Origin: Hyphomonadaceae bacterium
Lineage (GTDB): Bacteria > Pseudomonadota > Alphaproteobacteria > Caulobacterales > Hyphomonadaceae
Assembly: GCA_024743315.1 (NCBI GenBank)
Contig: JANSWU010000005.1
Location: 186,001-250,000 of the forward strand
DNA length: 64,000 nucleotides
Direction: 5' to 3'
Both the position numbers and the translations under genes were made by a program. The stretch's first letter is position 1, and the number at the start of each line of letters is the position of its first letter. Below are positions 46,328 through 55,768 of the stretch, one piece after another. Below the pieces are notes generated by a model, which searched no databases, was not told the origin of the DNA, and saw nothing but the letters and a program-made list of their open reading frames with translations.

Positions 46328-47257
46328 TTATTCGCTCGCCTGAGACAGGTCAGCGAAGATCAGGCGCGTAAACCGAGCCTCATCGATAAAGCCCCAAGCC
46401 CAGTCCTCGACCCAAGGGGTGAGCGGTGCCGCATCGAGCGTCGCTTCGATATCTTTGCCAGCATCGATTTCGGCTTGGACGGCCGCCATGGTGCCTTCCA
46501 ACATGTCGAGAATGAGGGCGATGTCGGCTTCGGTGGAAAGCGGGCCATGGCCAGGGATAATGCGTGTGGTTTCTGTAGCCAGGTCCGCCATGGCCTGCGA
46601 GGCGGCGACATAGCCACTAAACGTTCCGCCAGAGGTGATGTCGACAAAGGGGAACATGCCGCTGAACATCAGGTCGCCGGTGTGCAGGACATCGGCCTCT
46701 TCGAAATAGATGAACGTATCTCCATCCGTATGTGCGGTCGGGGCGTGGATCAGACGCACCGTTTGGCCGTTCAGATACAGCGTCATTTCATTATTGAACG
46801 TGATCACCGGCCAGGCTTCTGGCGGGGCCGCCGGCGTGGTCGATTCCTGCCCGAAAAAGTCGCGCGTGACATCCACCGTGACGCGATCGCGGACGCCTTG
46901 ATGGGCAATGATCGTCGCCCCGGCATCGCCAATAATCGCATTCCCGCCCGTATGGTCGCCATGCCAATGCGTGTTGACGAGGTAACGTGGGGCATCGCCA
47001 GCAATCTCATCAATCGCATTCAAAATACCCGGCGCCATGTCGGCATATTGGCTATCAATCACAAACACGCCGTCTTCGCCCGCAAGGACGCCAATATTGC
47101 CGCCGCGCCCTTGCAACATGTACAGGCCATCGCCGAGATCCGTGGTCGTAATGGTGACTGGCTGAGCCTGTTGGCTCATTGGAATGTGTGTGCCATGCGC
47201 AAAGGCAGCTGGACTGGCGAGGACAGCCATCGCCAGCAGGCTGGTTACTGATTTCAT
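46328..47257 (-). CDS. exported metallo-beta-lactamase-fold hydrolase
   Basis: A 309-aa secreted enzyme: signal peptide at about 1-20 (ending AAFA), then the MBL fold with zinc motif H97-W-H-G-D-H102 in THWHGDHTGGNA, a later histidine in IHAPTAHTDGDTFIYF, the aspartate in LHTGDLMFSGMFP and the final histidine in IIPGHGPLS. The motif set fits the broad MBL superfamily including subclass B2/B3-like and quinoprotein-relay hydrolases; true beta-lactamase activity is not implied. The start is an ATG at 47257 behind a probable AGAG site. Single gene on the minus strand, 66 bases downstream of ptsN. Confidence 0.9.
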   Translation of the reverse strand: MKSVTSLLAMAVLASPAAFAHGTHIPMSQQAQPVTITTTDLGDGLYMLQGRGGNIGVLAGEDGVFVIDSQYADMAPGILNAIDEIAGDAPRYLVNTHWHGDHTGGNAIIGDAGATIIAHQGVRDRVTVDVTRDFFGQESTTPAAPPEAWPVITFNNEMTLYLNGQTVRLIHAPTAHTDGDTFIYFEEADVLHTGDLMFSGMFPFVDITSGGTFSGYVAASQAMADLATETTRIIPGHGPLSTEADIALILDMLEGTMAAVQAEIDAGKDIEATLDAAPLTPWVEDWAWGFIDEARFTRLIFADLSQASE

Positions 47258-47323
47258 GATTTACTCTCCCAAGGTTTGGAAGAGATATATGCGGGTCAGC
47301 CGCGCTGACCAATCACGTTCAGG

Positions 47324-47797
47324 TTATGCCGCGCTCACTTCAACCGCTTGCGGACAGATCAGGGCTTTGATGGCGTCCGTGTCCGGGGCGGCGCGGAGAG
47401 CAGTGCGGAAATCTGCGCTGCGAAAGGCCCGGCTGACTTGCGCCAGCGCCCGCAAATGGTCTGCTCCGGCAGCATTTGGAGCCAGCAACATGAAAATCAG
47501 ATCGCAGGCGCGGCCATCAATCGCGTCGAAATCGACGCCTTCATGCAGGCGGATGAAGCCACCCACCGGGGCTTTCAGGTCAGGGATACGGGCGTGCGGG
47601 ATGGCCACGCCCTCGCCGACACTGGTTGAACCAAGGTTTTCACGCTCGATCACGGCATCAAAAATGTCGCGCCCATCAATGCCGTGTTTTTCGCCCAAAG
47701 CGTCCGCAAGCGCACCGAGAACCTGTTTCCGGCTCTCGCTCGACTGGGGACCGAGGATAACACCCTCCATGAGGAGGCTTGAAAGATCATTTGCCAT
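47324..47797 (-). CDS. ptsN: PtsN, nitrogen PTS EIIA component
   Basis: Phosphoacceptor of the nitrogen phosphotransfer chain (PtsP-PtsO-PtsN), regulating potassium transport, stress and sigma-54-linked functions. The 157-aa product has the EIIA(Ntr) fold with the phosphorylatable His68 in GVAIPHARIPD and the pattern IFMLLAPNAAGADHLRALAQVSRAFR. From ATG 47797; the frame to 47857 has no similarity. It directly follows hpf, with 19 bases between, but the rpoN gene that usually precedes them is not adjacent here. Confidence 0.95.
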   Translation of the reverse strand: MANDLSSLLMEGVILGPQSSESRKQVLGALADALGEKHGIDGRDIFDAVIERENLGSTSVGEGVAIPHARIPDLKAPVGGFIRLHEGVDFDAIDGRACDLIFMLLAPNAAGADHLRALAQVSRAFRSADFRTALRAAPDTDAIKALICPQAVEVSAA

Positions 47798-47816
47798 TTC
47801 AATCTGACCTAAAGGT

Positions 47817-48392
47817 TCAGTCGGCGGAAGAATGCCCGGCCGGGTCGACCCAGCCAATATTCCCGTCCGCCCGACGGTACACCATGTTGAGGCCGCTGTG
47901 TTTCACATTTCGAAACAAAACGGCAGGGGTATCTGACAGCTCCAACTGCATTACAGCTTCTGACACTGACATCGTTTTTACATCTGATGCCGACTCCGCG
48001 ACAATCAGAGGGGCGTCCCCTTTATCCTCAAGGGCGTTTTCATCCGCGCCTTTGATTATAAACGCATTTGCGGGCTCACTGGGCAGTGGCGCACGCTTAT
48101 GATGGTCTTTCAAGCGGCGATGGTAACGACGAACCCGCTTCTCCATCTTTTCCAGAGAGTCTTCCAGAGACGCATAAGGATCGCTGGCTGCGCCTGACGA
48201 TTGCAAGACGATTCCAGACGGCAAATGCACATTACAATCCGTGAGGATCTGATGCCCGCGTTTTTCAACGGTCACATTGGCATCAAAACTTCGATCAAAA
48301 TACTTTGTGACAGCGGCCTCTAGGCCATCCGAGATTCGCTCGCGAAGAGCATCCCCAACATCTAAATGACGTCCTGCAATTTGTATCGTCAC
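47817..48392 (-). CDS. hpf: long-form ribosome hibernation promoting factor
   Basis: The 191-aa protein is a long HPF (YfiA/RaiA-type plus C-terminal domain) that dimerises 70S ribosomes into 100S particles in starvation. The N-terminal domain (about 1-100) has IQIAGRHLDVGDALRERI, and VEKRGHQILTDCNVHLPSG, with the RNA-facing helix KRVRRYHRRLKDHHKR. The C-terminal domain (about 135-185) has the dimerisation motif VLFRNVKHSGLNMVYRRADG, then IGWVDP. It precedes ptsN, a conserved pair. The start is the ATG at 48392. The 130 bases upstream to dapD hold its promoter; nothing specific is seen there. Confidence 0.95.
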   Translation of the reverse strand: MTIQIAGRHLDVGDALRERISDGLEAAVTKYFDRSFDANVTVEKRGHQILTDCNVHLPSGIVLQSSGAASDPYASLEDSLEKMEKRVRRYHRRLKDHHKRAPLPSEPANAFIIKGADENALEDKGDAPLIVAESASDVKTMSVSEAVMQLELSDTPAVLFRNVKHSGLNMVYRRADGNIGWVDPAGHSSAD

Positions 48393-48522
48393 GGAAAACT
48401 CCGGTAGTTAAGTGCCCAGTATAACGAGCATTTTCAACAAGGCGAGCCCCTTGCCAAAATTTCAGTCAATATAAGCCTGCTTGCAAGGCACGGGCCGGTG
48501 GCGCGATCGAGCGCGCAAGGGG

Positions 48523-49353
48523 TTAATCGCGCAAAAGCTCATTGATCCCGGTTTTTGACCGCGTGCGTTCATCGACCGTTTTGATGATGATCGCAGCGGC
48601 CAAAGCGGGACCGCCATTCGGGCCAGGCAAGCTGCCCGGGACGACGACGGAATAAGGCGGTACTTCGCCATATCGAATCTCGCCGGTTTGACGATCGACA
48701 ATCTTAGTCGACTGCGACAAGAACACGCCCATTGCGAGCACGGAACCCTCGCGCACGATCACGCCTTCAGCGACTTCGGCGCGGGCACCGATGAAACAAT
48801 TGTCCTCGATGATGACCGGACTTGCCTGCAAAGGCTCGAGCACGCCGCCAATTCCGGCACCGCCGGAAATGTGGACATTCTTGCCAATCTGGGCGCAAGA
48901 GCCGACCGTGGCCCAAGTATCGACCATGGTACCGCTATCGACATAGGCGCCAATATTGACAAAAGACGGCATCAGCACGGCCCCCGGCGCAATATAAGAG
49001 CCGCGCCGTACCGTGGCGGGTGGAACCGCGCGGAACCCGGCGGCTTCAAACTCAGATGCGCCCCAGCCTTCAAACTTGCTCGGAACCTTATCCCACCACG
49101 TGCCGCGATGGCCCGGGCCGCCCTCCATAATGACATTAGGGTTGAGGCGGAACGACAATAGAACCGCTTTTTTCAGCCATTCATTGACGTGCCAGCCGCC
49201 GTTACCATTGGGTTCTGCGACCCGCACTTCGCCGCTATCCAGAAGCGAAAGCGAGGCATCGACGGCTTCGCGGATTTCCCCTTGGGTCTCGGTGTTCAAC
49301 TCGGAGCGGTTCTCCCAAGCAGCATTAATCAAGGCGGCTAAGCGATCGGGCAT
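48523..49353 (-). CDS. dapD: DapD, tetrahydrodipicolinate N-succinyltransferase
   Basis: Makes N-succinyl-2-amino-6-oxopimelate from tetrahydrodipicolinate and succinyl-CoA in the lysine/diaminopimelate pathway. The 276-aa product has an N-terminal helical region and a left-handed beta-helix of hexapeptide repeats (about 110-220) with [20 protein letters not shown] and [21 protein letters not shown], and the C-terminal active-site segment with [13 protein letters not shown]. Length is typical. It is 24 bases downstream of the HAD gene and probably ends the rpmH operon run. Diaminopimelate supply for the cell wall fits the Mur genes in this window. Confidence 0.97.
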   Translation of the reverse strand: MPDRLAALINAAWENRSELNTETQGEIREAVDASLSLLDSGEVRVAEPNGNGGWHVNEWLKKAVLLSFRLNPNVIMEGGPGHRGTWWDKVPSKFEGWGASEFEAAGFRAVPPATVRRGSYIAPGAVLMPSFVNIGAYVDSGTMVDTWATVGSCAQIGKNVHISGGAGIGGVLEPLQASPVIIEDNCFIGARAEVAEGVIVREGSVLAMGVFLSQSTKIVDRQTGEIRYGEVPPYSVVVPGSLPGPNGGPALAAAIIIKTVDERTRSKTGINELLRD

Positions 49354-49377
49354 GTTCTGACTCGTCTTTCTGGACTT

Positions 49378-50091
49378 TTATTGTGTGATCGAACGCACGA
49401 ACTGCGTCAGGTCGCGCGTCACATAATCGATATGTGGGGGGAGGTCATCCCCAATTCCAGCCGGACGTGCTGCCGCAGGCTCATGGCTCCAGTCCTTGTC
49501 CGATTGCACCAGCACGGTGGCGAAGCCCATTTCCTTGGCGGGGGCCAGATTTCGCGCCAGGTCTTCAAAGAACACGGCCTCGGTCGGATCGACCCCATGC
49601 TGGCCTAAAAAGGCATCATAAGAGGCTTGATTGGGTTTTGGGACAAACTGGCTGTCTTCAATCGCGAACTGGCCATCAAAAACATGCGCAAGACCCATAT
49701 AGTCGGTGACTCGCTGGGCATGCCCGCGCGAGCCATTGGTGTAGACAAATTTCTTACCGGGCAGTGCCGAAATGGCGGTGGCGAGCTCGGGCGTTTTCGG
49801 CAGGGGTGACAGGTCGATTTCGTGGACATGTGCGAGAAACTCGTCCGGGGCCATGCCGTGCATGGACATCAGCCCATTCAAGGTGGTGCCATGTTCCGCA
49901 TAATAGCGTTTCTGCGTGGCTCGGGCTTCGTCTCGCGGCAACCGCAGGAAGCGCGCGACGAAATCGGTCATCCGCTGGTCAATCTCTGCGAACAGGTCGC
50001 ACTCGGCCGGATACAGCGTATTGTCGAGATCAAACACCCAGACCCGTCGATCATAAAGAGCAACCGGGGGTTGCTCAGTGTCAGCTGGCAT
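49378..50091 (-). CDS. HAD-family pyrimidine 5'-nucleotidase-like protein
   Basis: Haloacid dehalogenase-type phosphatase of 237 aa from the ATG at 50091. Motif I is WVFDLDNTLYPAECD (about 17-31, DxDxT), motif II FVYTNGSRGHAQRV, and motif III/IV lie in KPNQASYDAF and AVFFEDLARNLAPAKEMG. This class includes yeast SDT1 and related pyrimidine 5'-nucleotidases; substrate is not fixed. Its start overlaps the end of the DUF1036 gene by 11 bases, so coupling is likely. The frame that extends to 50256 is rejected because it lies entirely in the upstream gene and shows no similarity. Confidence 0.9.
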   Translation of the reverse strand: MPADTEQPPVALYDRRVWVFDLDNTLYPAECDLFAEIDQRMTDFVARFLRLPRDEARATQKRYYAEHGTTLNGLMSMHGMAPDEFLAHVHEIDLSPLPKTPELATAISALPGKKFVYTNGSRGHAQRVTDYMGLAHVFDGQFAIEDSQFVPKPNQASYDAFLGQHGVDPTEAVFFEDLARNLAPAKEMGFATVLVQSDKDWSHEPAAARPAGIGDDLPPHIDYVTRDLTQFVRSITQ

Positions 50092-51118
50092 CAACAGGAT
50101 CCCCGAAGTCGCGTTCAAAGAATTCAAATACCAGGCGTCGATTGACTGGCGCTGGCGTCGCGACAAACATGCCGCTTCGATAGGCAGCTTCTTCGCAGGC
50201 TTCGCGCCCAGTGATCGCGAACTTGGCTTTCGAGACGCAGAATTGGTCACTGCCACGGGTCAGCGTGCGGATCTCGCCGTCGCCAGTTTCCATTTCGGCA
50301 TAGGCAAACAAGCCGGCCTGCAGGAGTGGTTCGTCGATGACCCGCGCGCAGCCACCGGCTTCGAGCAACCACCAGCCACGGCTTTCCCAGCCTTCCCCGC
50401 GCCGCCGCGCCATGGCACTCCAGATCCGTTTGTCGGTCCGGTTGCAAAAGGTCAGGCCGACATTGCGCGCGCGCTCAATCGCAGTTTGTTCGAGAATGTC
50501 CATCAAATCGGCATCCGTGGTGTCAGCGCTCAGCCCTTTTGATGTCAGGAAATCGCCAATCGCGGCGCGCGTTTTGCGACCCAGATAGCCATCGATACGG
50601 CCTGAATAGACCCCGGCATTGTCGAGCAGGCGTTGGACGCCCGCCGCGCTCGCTTGTTCCAGATTGCGCTTTTCGGTTTCGGTGAAACTGGTGCGCCAGC
50701 GTTTGGCATCTTCAATCAAAACCGGGCGAAACTCGCGTTCTTCCAGACCCATAACCGAACAATCCGGGATATTCTCGACCGCAAAGCTGCCGGTGGGGTC
50801 GATGCAAAGCTTGCTGGCGCCGCCCCAAATCTTGCGGCCGCCCCGATGGGCAGTGGAGGAACGCCCGAACAGATAATGGATGCCGGGGCGCAGGCTGCCC
50901 TCTATCACGCGCTCACAGGCGCCAGGACGCAAGCGCGTCCAGCCTTCGACAATCACGCCCTGGCCTTCATAGCGCCCGGTCGAGGCTTCGATTATGTAAC
51001 TGGTCTCGTTGCAGATTTCCCAACCGTCCTGCGCCGCCGCTTTAGCGGGCATAGCCATGGTTAAGACAAAGGCAAAAAATCCGAGGATGATCTTAATAGA
51101 CAATGGTACCTGCGCCAT
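50081..51118 (-). CDS. exported tandem-DUF1036 protein with peptidoglycan-binding-like middle
   Basis: A 345-aa exported protein: signal peptide at about 1-29 (ending AKAAAQ), a first DUF1036-like domain (about 31-120, [36 protein letters not shown]), a central segment like a peptidoglycan-binding_1 unit (about 150-195, [21 protein letters not shown]), and a second DUF1036 domain (about 220-325, [40 protein letters not shown]). The two DUF1036 domains look like an internal duplication. It overlaps argB by 26 bases and the HAD gene by 11, so is deep within the operon. DUF1036 function is unknown; an envelope role is inference. Confidence 0.82.
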   Translation of the reverse strand: MAQVPLSIKIILGFFAFVLTMAMPAKAAAQDGWEICNETSYIIEASTGRYEGQGVIVEGWTRLRPGACERVIEGSLRPGIHYLFGRSSTAHRGGRKIWGGASKLCIDPTGSFAVENIPDCSVMGLEEREFRPVLIEDAKRWRTSFTETEKRNLEQASAAGVQRLLDNAGVYSGRIDGYLGRKTRAAIGDFLTSKGLSADTTDADLMDILEQTAIERARNVGLTFCNRTDKRIWSAMARRRGEGWESRGWWLLEAGGCARVIDEPLLQAGLFAYAEMETGDGEIRTLTRGSDQFCVSKAKFAITGREACEEAAYRSGMFVATPAPVNRRLVFEFFERDFGDPVDAS

Positions 51119-51992
51119 GTTCGGTGAAGAGCTCCATTAGCAGGGCGTGGCGTTCACGCCCGTCCAGTATTACTGCCCCGCCAACCCCCATGTTGACGGC
51201 TTTTGCTGCCGTTTCAAGCTTGGGAATCATACCCCCTGTAATCGTGCCATCCTGCATCAATTCGTCAACACGGTCGCGGCGGATCTCGCGCATCAGCTCG
51301 CCATGCTTGTCGAGCACCCCGGATACGTCGGTCAACAAGAGCAGGCGTTTGGCCTGAAGCGCCGCAGCGATCGCCCCCGCAGCGGTATCAGCATTGACAT
51401 TATAGCGGCGGTCATCTTCGCCGACGCCGACCGGTGCAATAACCGGAATGATCGCCTTTTCGCTCTCCATCAGGGCCTTGAGCACGGAGATGTCAATTTT
51501 GTCAGGTTCGCCGACATAGCCCAGATCGACGACTTTTTCGATTTCGCTGGTCTCGTCACGAGCGGTGCGGGTGGCTTTGGTCACCCGCATCAGGTCGCCA
51601 TCTGACCCAGACAAGCCAACCGCTTTACCGCCTGCCGCATTGATCGCCCGGACGATGGATTTGTTGATCGGGCCGGATAGGACCATTTCGACCGCTTCCA
51701 TGGTCGCATCATCGGTGACGCGCAGCCCATCGCGAAACTCCGATTGGATGCCGAGACGGTCTAGCAGCTTGGCGATTTGCGGCCCGCCGCCATGGACCAC
51801 GACCGGATTGGCGCCAAGATGCTTGAGCAGCACGACGTCGCGAGCAAAGGCTTCTGATAGCGCCTCGTCGACCATGGCATGGCCGCCATATTTGATGACG
51901 ATGGTGCGTCCGGCATAGCGCTGGATATAGGGCAGGGCCTCGGACAGCGTTTCGGCGGTCAATTGAGCAGGGGGCATTGGCGCATCAGTCAT
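51093..51992 (-). CDS. argB: ArgB, N-acetylglutamate kinase
   Basis: Phosphorylates N-acetyl-L-glutamate, the second step of arginine synthesis. The 299-aa amino acid kinase shows the ATP lysine in [10 protein letters not shown] (about 31-40), [16 protein letters not shown], a substrate region with [20 protein letters not shown], and [15 protein letters not shown] and TDVSGVL for nucleotide binding. The 25-residue N-terminal extension ([19 protein letters not shown]) resembles the arginine-sensitive type. It overlaps the next gene by 26 bases. argB beside engB and yidC is a recurring alphaproteobacterial arrangement. Confidence 0.97.
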   Translation of the reverse strand: MTDAPMPPAQLTAETLSEALPYIQRYAGRTIVIKYGGHAMVDEALSEAFARDVVLLKHLGANPVVVHGGGPQIAKLLDRLGIQSEFRDGLRVTDDATMEAVEMVLSGPINKSIVRAINAAGGKAVGLSGSDGDLMRVTKATRTARDETSEIEKVVDLGYVGEPDKIDISVLKALMESEKAIIPVIAPVGVGEDDRRYNVNADTAAGAIAAALQAKRLLLLTDVSGVLDKHGELMREIRRDRVDELMQDGTITGGMIPKLETAAKAVNMGVGGAVILDGRERHALLMELFTEHGAGTIVY

Positions 51993-52032
51993 GGCGCTCG
52001 CCTTTATCCTGTTTCGCGCCTTGAAGGAATGG

Positions 52033-52497
52033 CTATTGCAAATGCAGGGTCATGAACACGCTGTGCGGGTCTTCAACATAGTCGCCAAAGGGTGGGCAGA
52101 TCTCAAACCCGCAGCTTTGATACAAAGTCCGTGAGGGTTTGAAGCCGTCCATACTGCCGGTCTCGAGGCTGAGCTGAGCATAGCCCCGCTGGCGCGCTTC
52201 GCGCATCACATGGTCGAGCATTTTCCGGCCCAGCCCGGCCCCGCGTTTCGCCGCCAGCGTGTGCATGGATTTGATCTCTCCATGCATTGGCGACAGCTCT
52301 TTCAGACCGCCGCACCCGACCAGCTCATCGCCGTCGCGCATTTCCCAGACCGTCACCGCCGGATCGCGCAAGCCGTCCATGGGCAGGAAATGACAGCTGC
52401 CCGGCGGCGACAAAGACAGCATCAGTTCGGCATGGGTCTCTATCAGGGCGGCGAATTCGGGAGCATCGAGATTGGCACTCAAAATCCTCACCGACAT
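52033..52497 (-). CDS. GNAT family N-acetyltransferase
   Basis: A 154-aa acetyltransferase with the GNAT fold. Motif A with the acetyl-CoA pyrophosphate loop is [14 protein letters not shown] (about 84-97; QxxGxG/A variant), preceded by KSMHTLAAK and followed by [27 protein letters not shown] with the family's Tyr and Gly. The substrate is unknown; relatives include indole-acetate- and small-molecule-directed YsnE-type proteins. It abuts engB (start 52497, engB stop at 52498) and precedes argB by 40 bases, so is an operon member. Confidence 0.9.
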   Translation of the reverse strand: MSVRILSANLDAPEFAALIETHAELMLSLSPPGSCHFLPMDGLRDPAVTVWEMRDGDELVGCGGLKELSPMHGEIKSMHTLAAKRGAGLGRKMLDHVMREARQRGYAQLSLETGSMDGFKPSRTLYQSCGFEICPPFGDYVEDPHSVFMTLHLQ

Positions 52498-53145
52498 CTA
52501 CCCCTCCACCAATTGTCCTATCTCGGCCCGCAACTCCGCTATCCCAAAGCCTTTTTCGGAACTTGTCACGCGCGGAATCGGGTGTGCGGCCGGATTTTTT
52601 TTCAGAGCAGCCTGAATTTTTTTCGCCTCAGCCTCAAGCGCCGACTTTTTCATCTTGTCAGCCTTGGTCAGCACGATCTGGTAATTCACCGCTGCCGTGT
52701 TGAGCATGTCCATGGTTTCCAGATCTGTGTCCATCAGCCCGCGACGGCTATCGACCAGCAAGAAGACCCGCCGCAGATTGGCGCGGCCGCGCAAATAGCG
52801 CTTGGTCAGCTGGACCCATTTCGCCTGTTGCTCGCGCGAAACCTTGGCATAGCCGAAGCCAGGCAGGTCGACGAGCCAGAGCTTGCCTTCGCCAACATCG
52901 AAATAATTGAGCTCACGCGTCTTGCCGGGTTCGGCCGACGAACGGGCGAGGTTCTTGCGATTGAGCAGGGCGTTAATGAGCGAGGACTTGCCGACATTGG
53001 ACCGGCCTGCAAAGGCAATCTCTGGGCGGTCGCTTGGCGGTAATTGCTGCAAGCTGGCGGCGCCGAGCACGAACTCCACCGGGCCCATACAGAGCTTGCG
53101 GCCCGCCTCCAGCGCCTCATCAGAGAAGGCGGGCAGATCGGACAT
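52498..53145 (-). CDS. engB: EngB/YsxC, ribosome-assembly GTPase
   Basis: Small essential GTPase of the TrmE-Era-EngA-EngB family, involved in 50S assembly. The 215-aa product has G1 GRSNVGKSSLINALL (about 47-61), the G2 threonine in GKTREL (about 75), G3 DLPGFG (about 92-97), and G4 TKAD (about 162). It directly abuts yidC (start 53145, yidC stop at 53146), without spacing, so translation is probably coupled. The neighbourhood rnpA-yidC-engB-argB supports the call. Confidence 0.96.
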   Translation of the reverse strand: MSDLPAFSDEALEAGRKLCMGPVEFVLGAASLQQLPPSDRPEIAFAGRSNVGKSSLINALLNRKNLARSSAEPGKTRELNYFDVGEGKLWLVDLPGFGYAKVSREQQAKWVQLTKRYLRGRANLRRVFLLVDSRRGLMDTDLETMDMLNTAAVNYQIVLTKADKMKKSALEAEAKKIQAALKKNPAAHPIPRVTSSEKGFGIAELRAEIGQLVEG

Positions 53146-54984
53146 CTATTCTGCCGGGGTTGAGGAGCCCCGCCCGAGTAATCGTTTGATCAGCTTGTCG
53201 AGTTCGGTCTCCACCCCGTTGCGTCGCATGATGAAATATTGCTGGCAGAGCGAGAGGATGTTCGACCAGACCCAGTAAAGCACGAGGCCCGCTGCAAATC
53301 CGCCAAACACGAACATAAACACAAATGGCAGCGCCATCATGATGGTTCGCTGGGTTGGGTCTGGCGGCGGCGGCGACAAGGCCTGGATACCGGCCATGGT
53401 CACCCCGTACAGGATCGGCAGGATGCCGATGCCAATGATGAAGCCAAGGATCGGGATGGCTTTCACGTCCGCCGCGGCCCAAGGCAGGAGCCCGAACAGG
53501 TTACCGATTGCGGTTGGGTCGGGCGCTGACAGGTCATTGATGAACCAGAACGGCGCGTGACGCATCTCAATTGTGACATAGAGCGTTTTGTAGAGCGCGA
53601 CGAAGATCGGAATGGTCAGCAGGATCGGCACACAGCCAGCCAGTGGATTGGCCTTCTCGCGCTGATACAGCTTCATGATTTCCTGCTGGCGGCGTTGCGG
53701 GTCGGCCTTGAAGCGCTCTGAAATCTCTTTCATCGGCTCGGCTAGCTTCTTCATCTTGGCCATCGATTTGTAGCTCTGATTATACAGCGGTACGAGCGGC
53801 AGCTTGACCAGGACCACAAGCGCTAGAATGGCGTAGCCGAAGGAGCCGACAATCCCTTGCAGCCAGTTCAGCACCCAGAAGAGCGGCTTGGTCAGGTAAT
53901 AAAGGATGTTGCCCCAATCGATGGCATCGCCAAAGCGCGGGATGCCCGCTTCCTGATAGGCGTTGACGACATCATATTCCTTGGCACCGGCAAAGACCTG
54001 ATTGGCCATCGTCTTGGTCTCGCCGGGCGCAAGGTCCATGGCACTGGCCTGAACCAGGACTTCAATATGATTGTCCAGATTGCGCACCCGGGCGCGGAAG
54101 CCCTCGCCTTGTTCAGGGACCAGAGCGGCCATCCAGTACATGTCGGTGAGCCCGAGCCAGCCGCTGGTTTCAGCCACACGAATGCCGTCCTCAGATTTCT
54201 TGATACCGCGGCCCTTGAACAGATTATTATAATTGCGCCAGGTCAGGGCTGTATCAAAGCTGCCCATCAGGCCCTGATGGGCGAAGCCTGTCTTGCGCGA
54301 CGAGCCCGGGTCTGTGACATCGAGGAATTCCTTCCATTCGCCATAGCGGCGGACGGTTCCAATCGGGATCAGAGTGCGGTCTTCGGCACCAAGATTGGTG
54401 ATCGTGTCGGTGAACGTGAACATGTAGTTTTCGTCGACCGAGATGGTGCGCTCAAACCGCAAGCCATCTTTTTCGAGGCGCAAGGTGGTCGCGCTGTCGC
54501 CGCCGAAATCTTCCTCGGTTGCGGTCCAGGTATCACGATAGCCGGCAATCGCTTCGCGCCCATCAAACCAATTCCAGCCAACTGTGTAGCCGCTGGGCGC
54601 ATTGGCAGGGCGCAATAGGCGCAGCTCTTCGGTCTTTTCGACGGTGCGATAATGATCTTTCAAATTGAGATCATCGATCACCGCGCCGCTGAGATTGATT
54701 GAACCATCGACGCGGGCCGCATCGAATGTCACCCGCGAGGTTTCGACCAGCGCTTCATCAACAGACTTGATCACTTCTTCCAGGACTTGAGGTGTTTCTG
54801 TTTCGACAGGCGTTTCGATGCCGGCCTCAGCCTGGGCCCGTTCGCGGGCTTCATTGGCAGCTTTGGCTTGCGGTTCGAGGACAAAGAACTGGTAGCCGAA
54901 CACGAAGACAATCATCAGCGCCATGGCGATGATGAAATTGCGCTGGTCCTGCGGGTCCATTCCGTTTTGTTGATTAGGCAGCAT
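53146..54984 (-). CDS. yidC: YidC, membrane protein insertase
   Basis: Inserts inner-membrane proteins with or without SecYEG. The 612-aa product has an N-terminal membrane helix (about 13-31, FIIAMALMIVFVFGYQFFVL), a large periplasmic beta domain (about 55-370) and the conserved C-terminal five-helix insertase domain (about 380-590), with LALVVLVKLPLVPLYNQSY and AGCVPILLTIPIFVALYKTL and the CSVIVEW-like final helix replaced by VLYWVWSNILSLCQQYFIM. The Lys/Arg-rich tail is short. Start ATG 54984 lies 33 bases after the rnpA stop. Confidence 0.97.
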   Translation of the reverse strand: MLPNQQNGMDPQDQRNFIIAMALMIVFVFGYQFFVLEPQAKAANEARERAQAEAGIETPVETETPQVLEEVIKSVDEALVETSRVTFDAARVDGSINLSGAVIDDLNLKDHYRTVEKTEELRLLRPANAPSGYTVGWNWFDGREAIAGYRDTWTATEEDFGGDSATTLRLEKDGLRFERTISVDENYMFTFTDTITNLGAEDRTLIPIGTVRRYGEWKEFLDVTDPGSSRKTGFAHQGLMGSFDTALTWRNYNNLFKGRGIKKSEDGIRVAETSGWLGLTDMYWMAALVPEQGEGFRARVRNLDNHIEVLVQASAMDLAPGETKTMANQVFAGAKEYDVVNAYQEAGIPRFGDAIDWGNILYYLTKPLFWVLNWLQGIVGSFGYAILALVVLVKLPLVPLYNQSYKSMAKMKKLAEPMKEISERFKADPQRRQQEIMKLYQREKANPLAGCVPILLTIPIFVALYKTLYVTIEMRHAPFWFINDLSAPDPTAIGNLFGLLPWAAADVKAIPILGFIIGIGILPILYGVTMAGIQALSPPPPDPTQRTIMMALPFVFMFVFGGFAAGLVLYWVWSNILSLCQQYFIMRRNGVETELDKLIKRLLGRGSSTPAE

Positions 54985-55017
54985 CGGCGATGAGCATCCT
55001 GAAAATAAAAAGAGGGG

Positions 55018-55398
55018 TCAGGCCGGGCCTGTCCCCGCTGAAATTTGCTGCGCGAGGCTTATCAGTGCGCTTTCCATATCGTCAAGCAGGCGCTGCCAGC
55101 CAATGGTCGCAGTGTCCATTCGGGCGATGAAGACATAATCCGTCCCGGCCCATCCGTGAAGAGGGAGTAAGAGCCGTGCCGCTTCGCGCAAGCGGCGCTT
55201 GGCACGATTGCGAATGACGGCATTTCCGATCTTTTTGGTGGCGGTGAAACCTGCGCCGATCACGTCTGATCCCTTGCGGGCGCGGGCTTGCACAACCAGC
55301 GATCTGCGGCGTTCGGACGGTCCGCCCCGGACAAAAAGAAACTGGGGCCGCGTCTTTAAACGTACGACCCCAGTTTCGGATGTGTGTTTTTTTGCCAT
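55018..55398 (-). CDS. rnpA: RnpA, RNase P protein component
   Basis: Protein subunit of RNase P, which trims tRNA 5' leaders. From the ATG at 55398 it is 126 aa. The conserved basic signature GFTATKKIGNAVIRNRAKR (about 48-66) matches the family, with LREAARLLLP and YVFIARMDTA after it. The frame that extends to 55482 overlaps rpmH and is not used. It lies 25 bases after rpmH and starts the translation order rpmH-rnpA-yidC. Confidence 0.95.
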   Translation of the reverse strand: MAKKHTSETGVVRLKTRPQFLFVRGGPSERRRSLVVQARARKGSDVIGAGFTATKKIGNAVIRNRAKRRLREAARLLLPLHGWAGTDYVFIARMDTATIGWQRLLDDMESALISLAQQISAGTGPA

Positions 55399-55423
55399 GG
55401 GATGTCCCTGGCCGGCGCTGTCT

Positions 55424-55558
55424 TTAAGCAGACAGTTCCTTGCGGCCTTTCGCGCGGCGGCGGGCCAGAACCTTACGGCCATTCTTGGTCGCCATGCGGG
55501 CGCGGAATCCGTGGGTACGGGCGCGCTTCAGGCGGCTTGGCTGGAATGTGCGTTTCAT
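55424..55558 (-). CDS. rpmH: RpmH, 50S ribosomal protein L34
   Basis: Small ribosomal protein of 44 aa, starting ATG at 55558 and ending TAA at 55424-55426. Read on the minus strand: [18 protein letters not shown], then [17 protein letters not shown] and AKGRKELSA, which is an unmistakable L34. The spacing to rnpA (25 bases) is the classic rpmH-rnpA arrangement. A good promoter precedes it at 55603-55631. Confidence 0.97.
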   Translation of the reverse strand: MKRTFQPSRLKRARTHGFRARMATKNGRKVLARRRAKGRKELSA

Positions 55559-55602
55559 CGGCGTCTCGCCTCAAATTAGCTGTGTTAATCTCGAAAGCGC
55601 GG

Positions 55603-55631
55603 CTATTACGTGCGTGGGGCTGTGAGGTCAA
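55603..55631 (-). promoter_or_regulatory. sigma-70-like promoter of rpmH operon
   Basis: On the minus strand TTGACC (55626-55631), 17-base spacer, TAATAG (55603-55608), giving a leader of about 40 bases before the rpmH start at 55558. The -35 fits well, the -10 moderately. The whole run to dapD could be read from here. Confidence 0.5.
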
Positions 55632-55768
55632 GGGAAATCCCGCAGGATTTACACCTCAAGCGCCGCTCACGGATCGGTGATGGATCGGGACCGGACTGTG
55701 ACGTGCACCCATAACAGCCCCAGCATATATCGGCGTCGAAGAAAGTTTGTAAAAGGGACGCCAAATCT

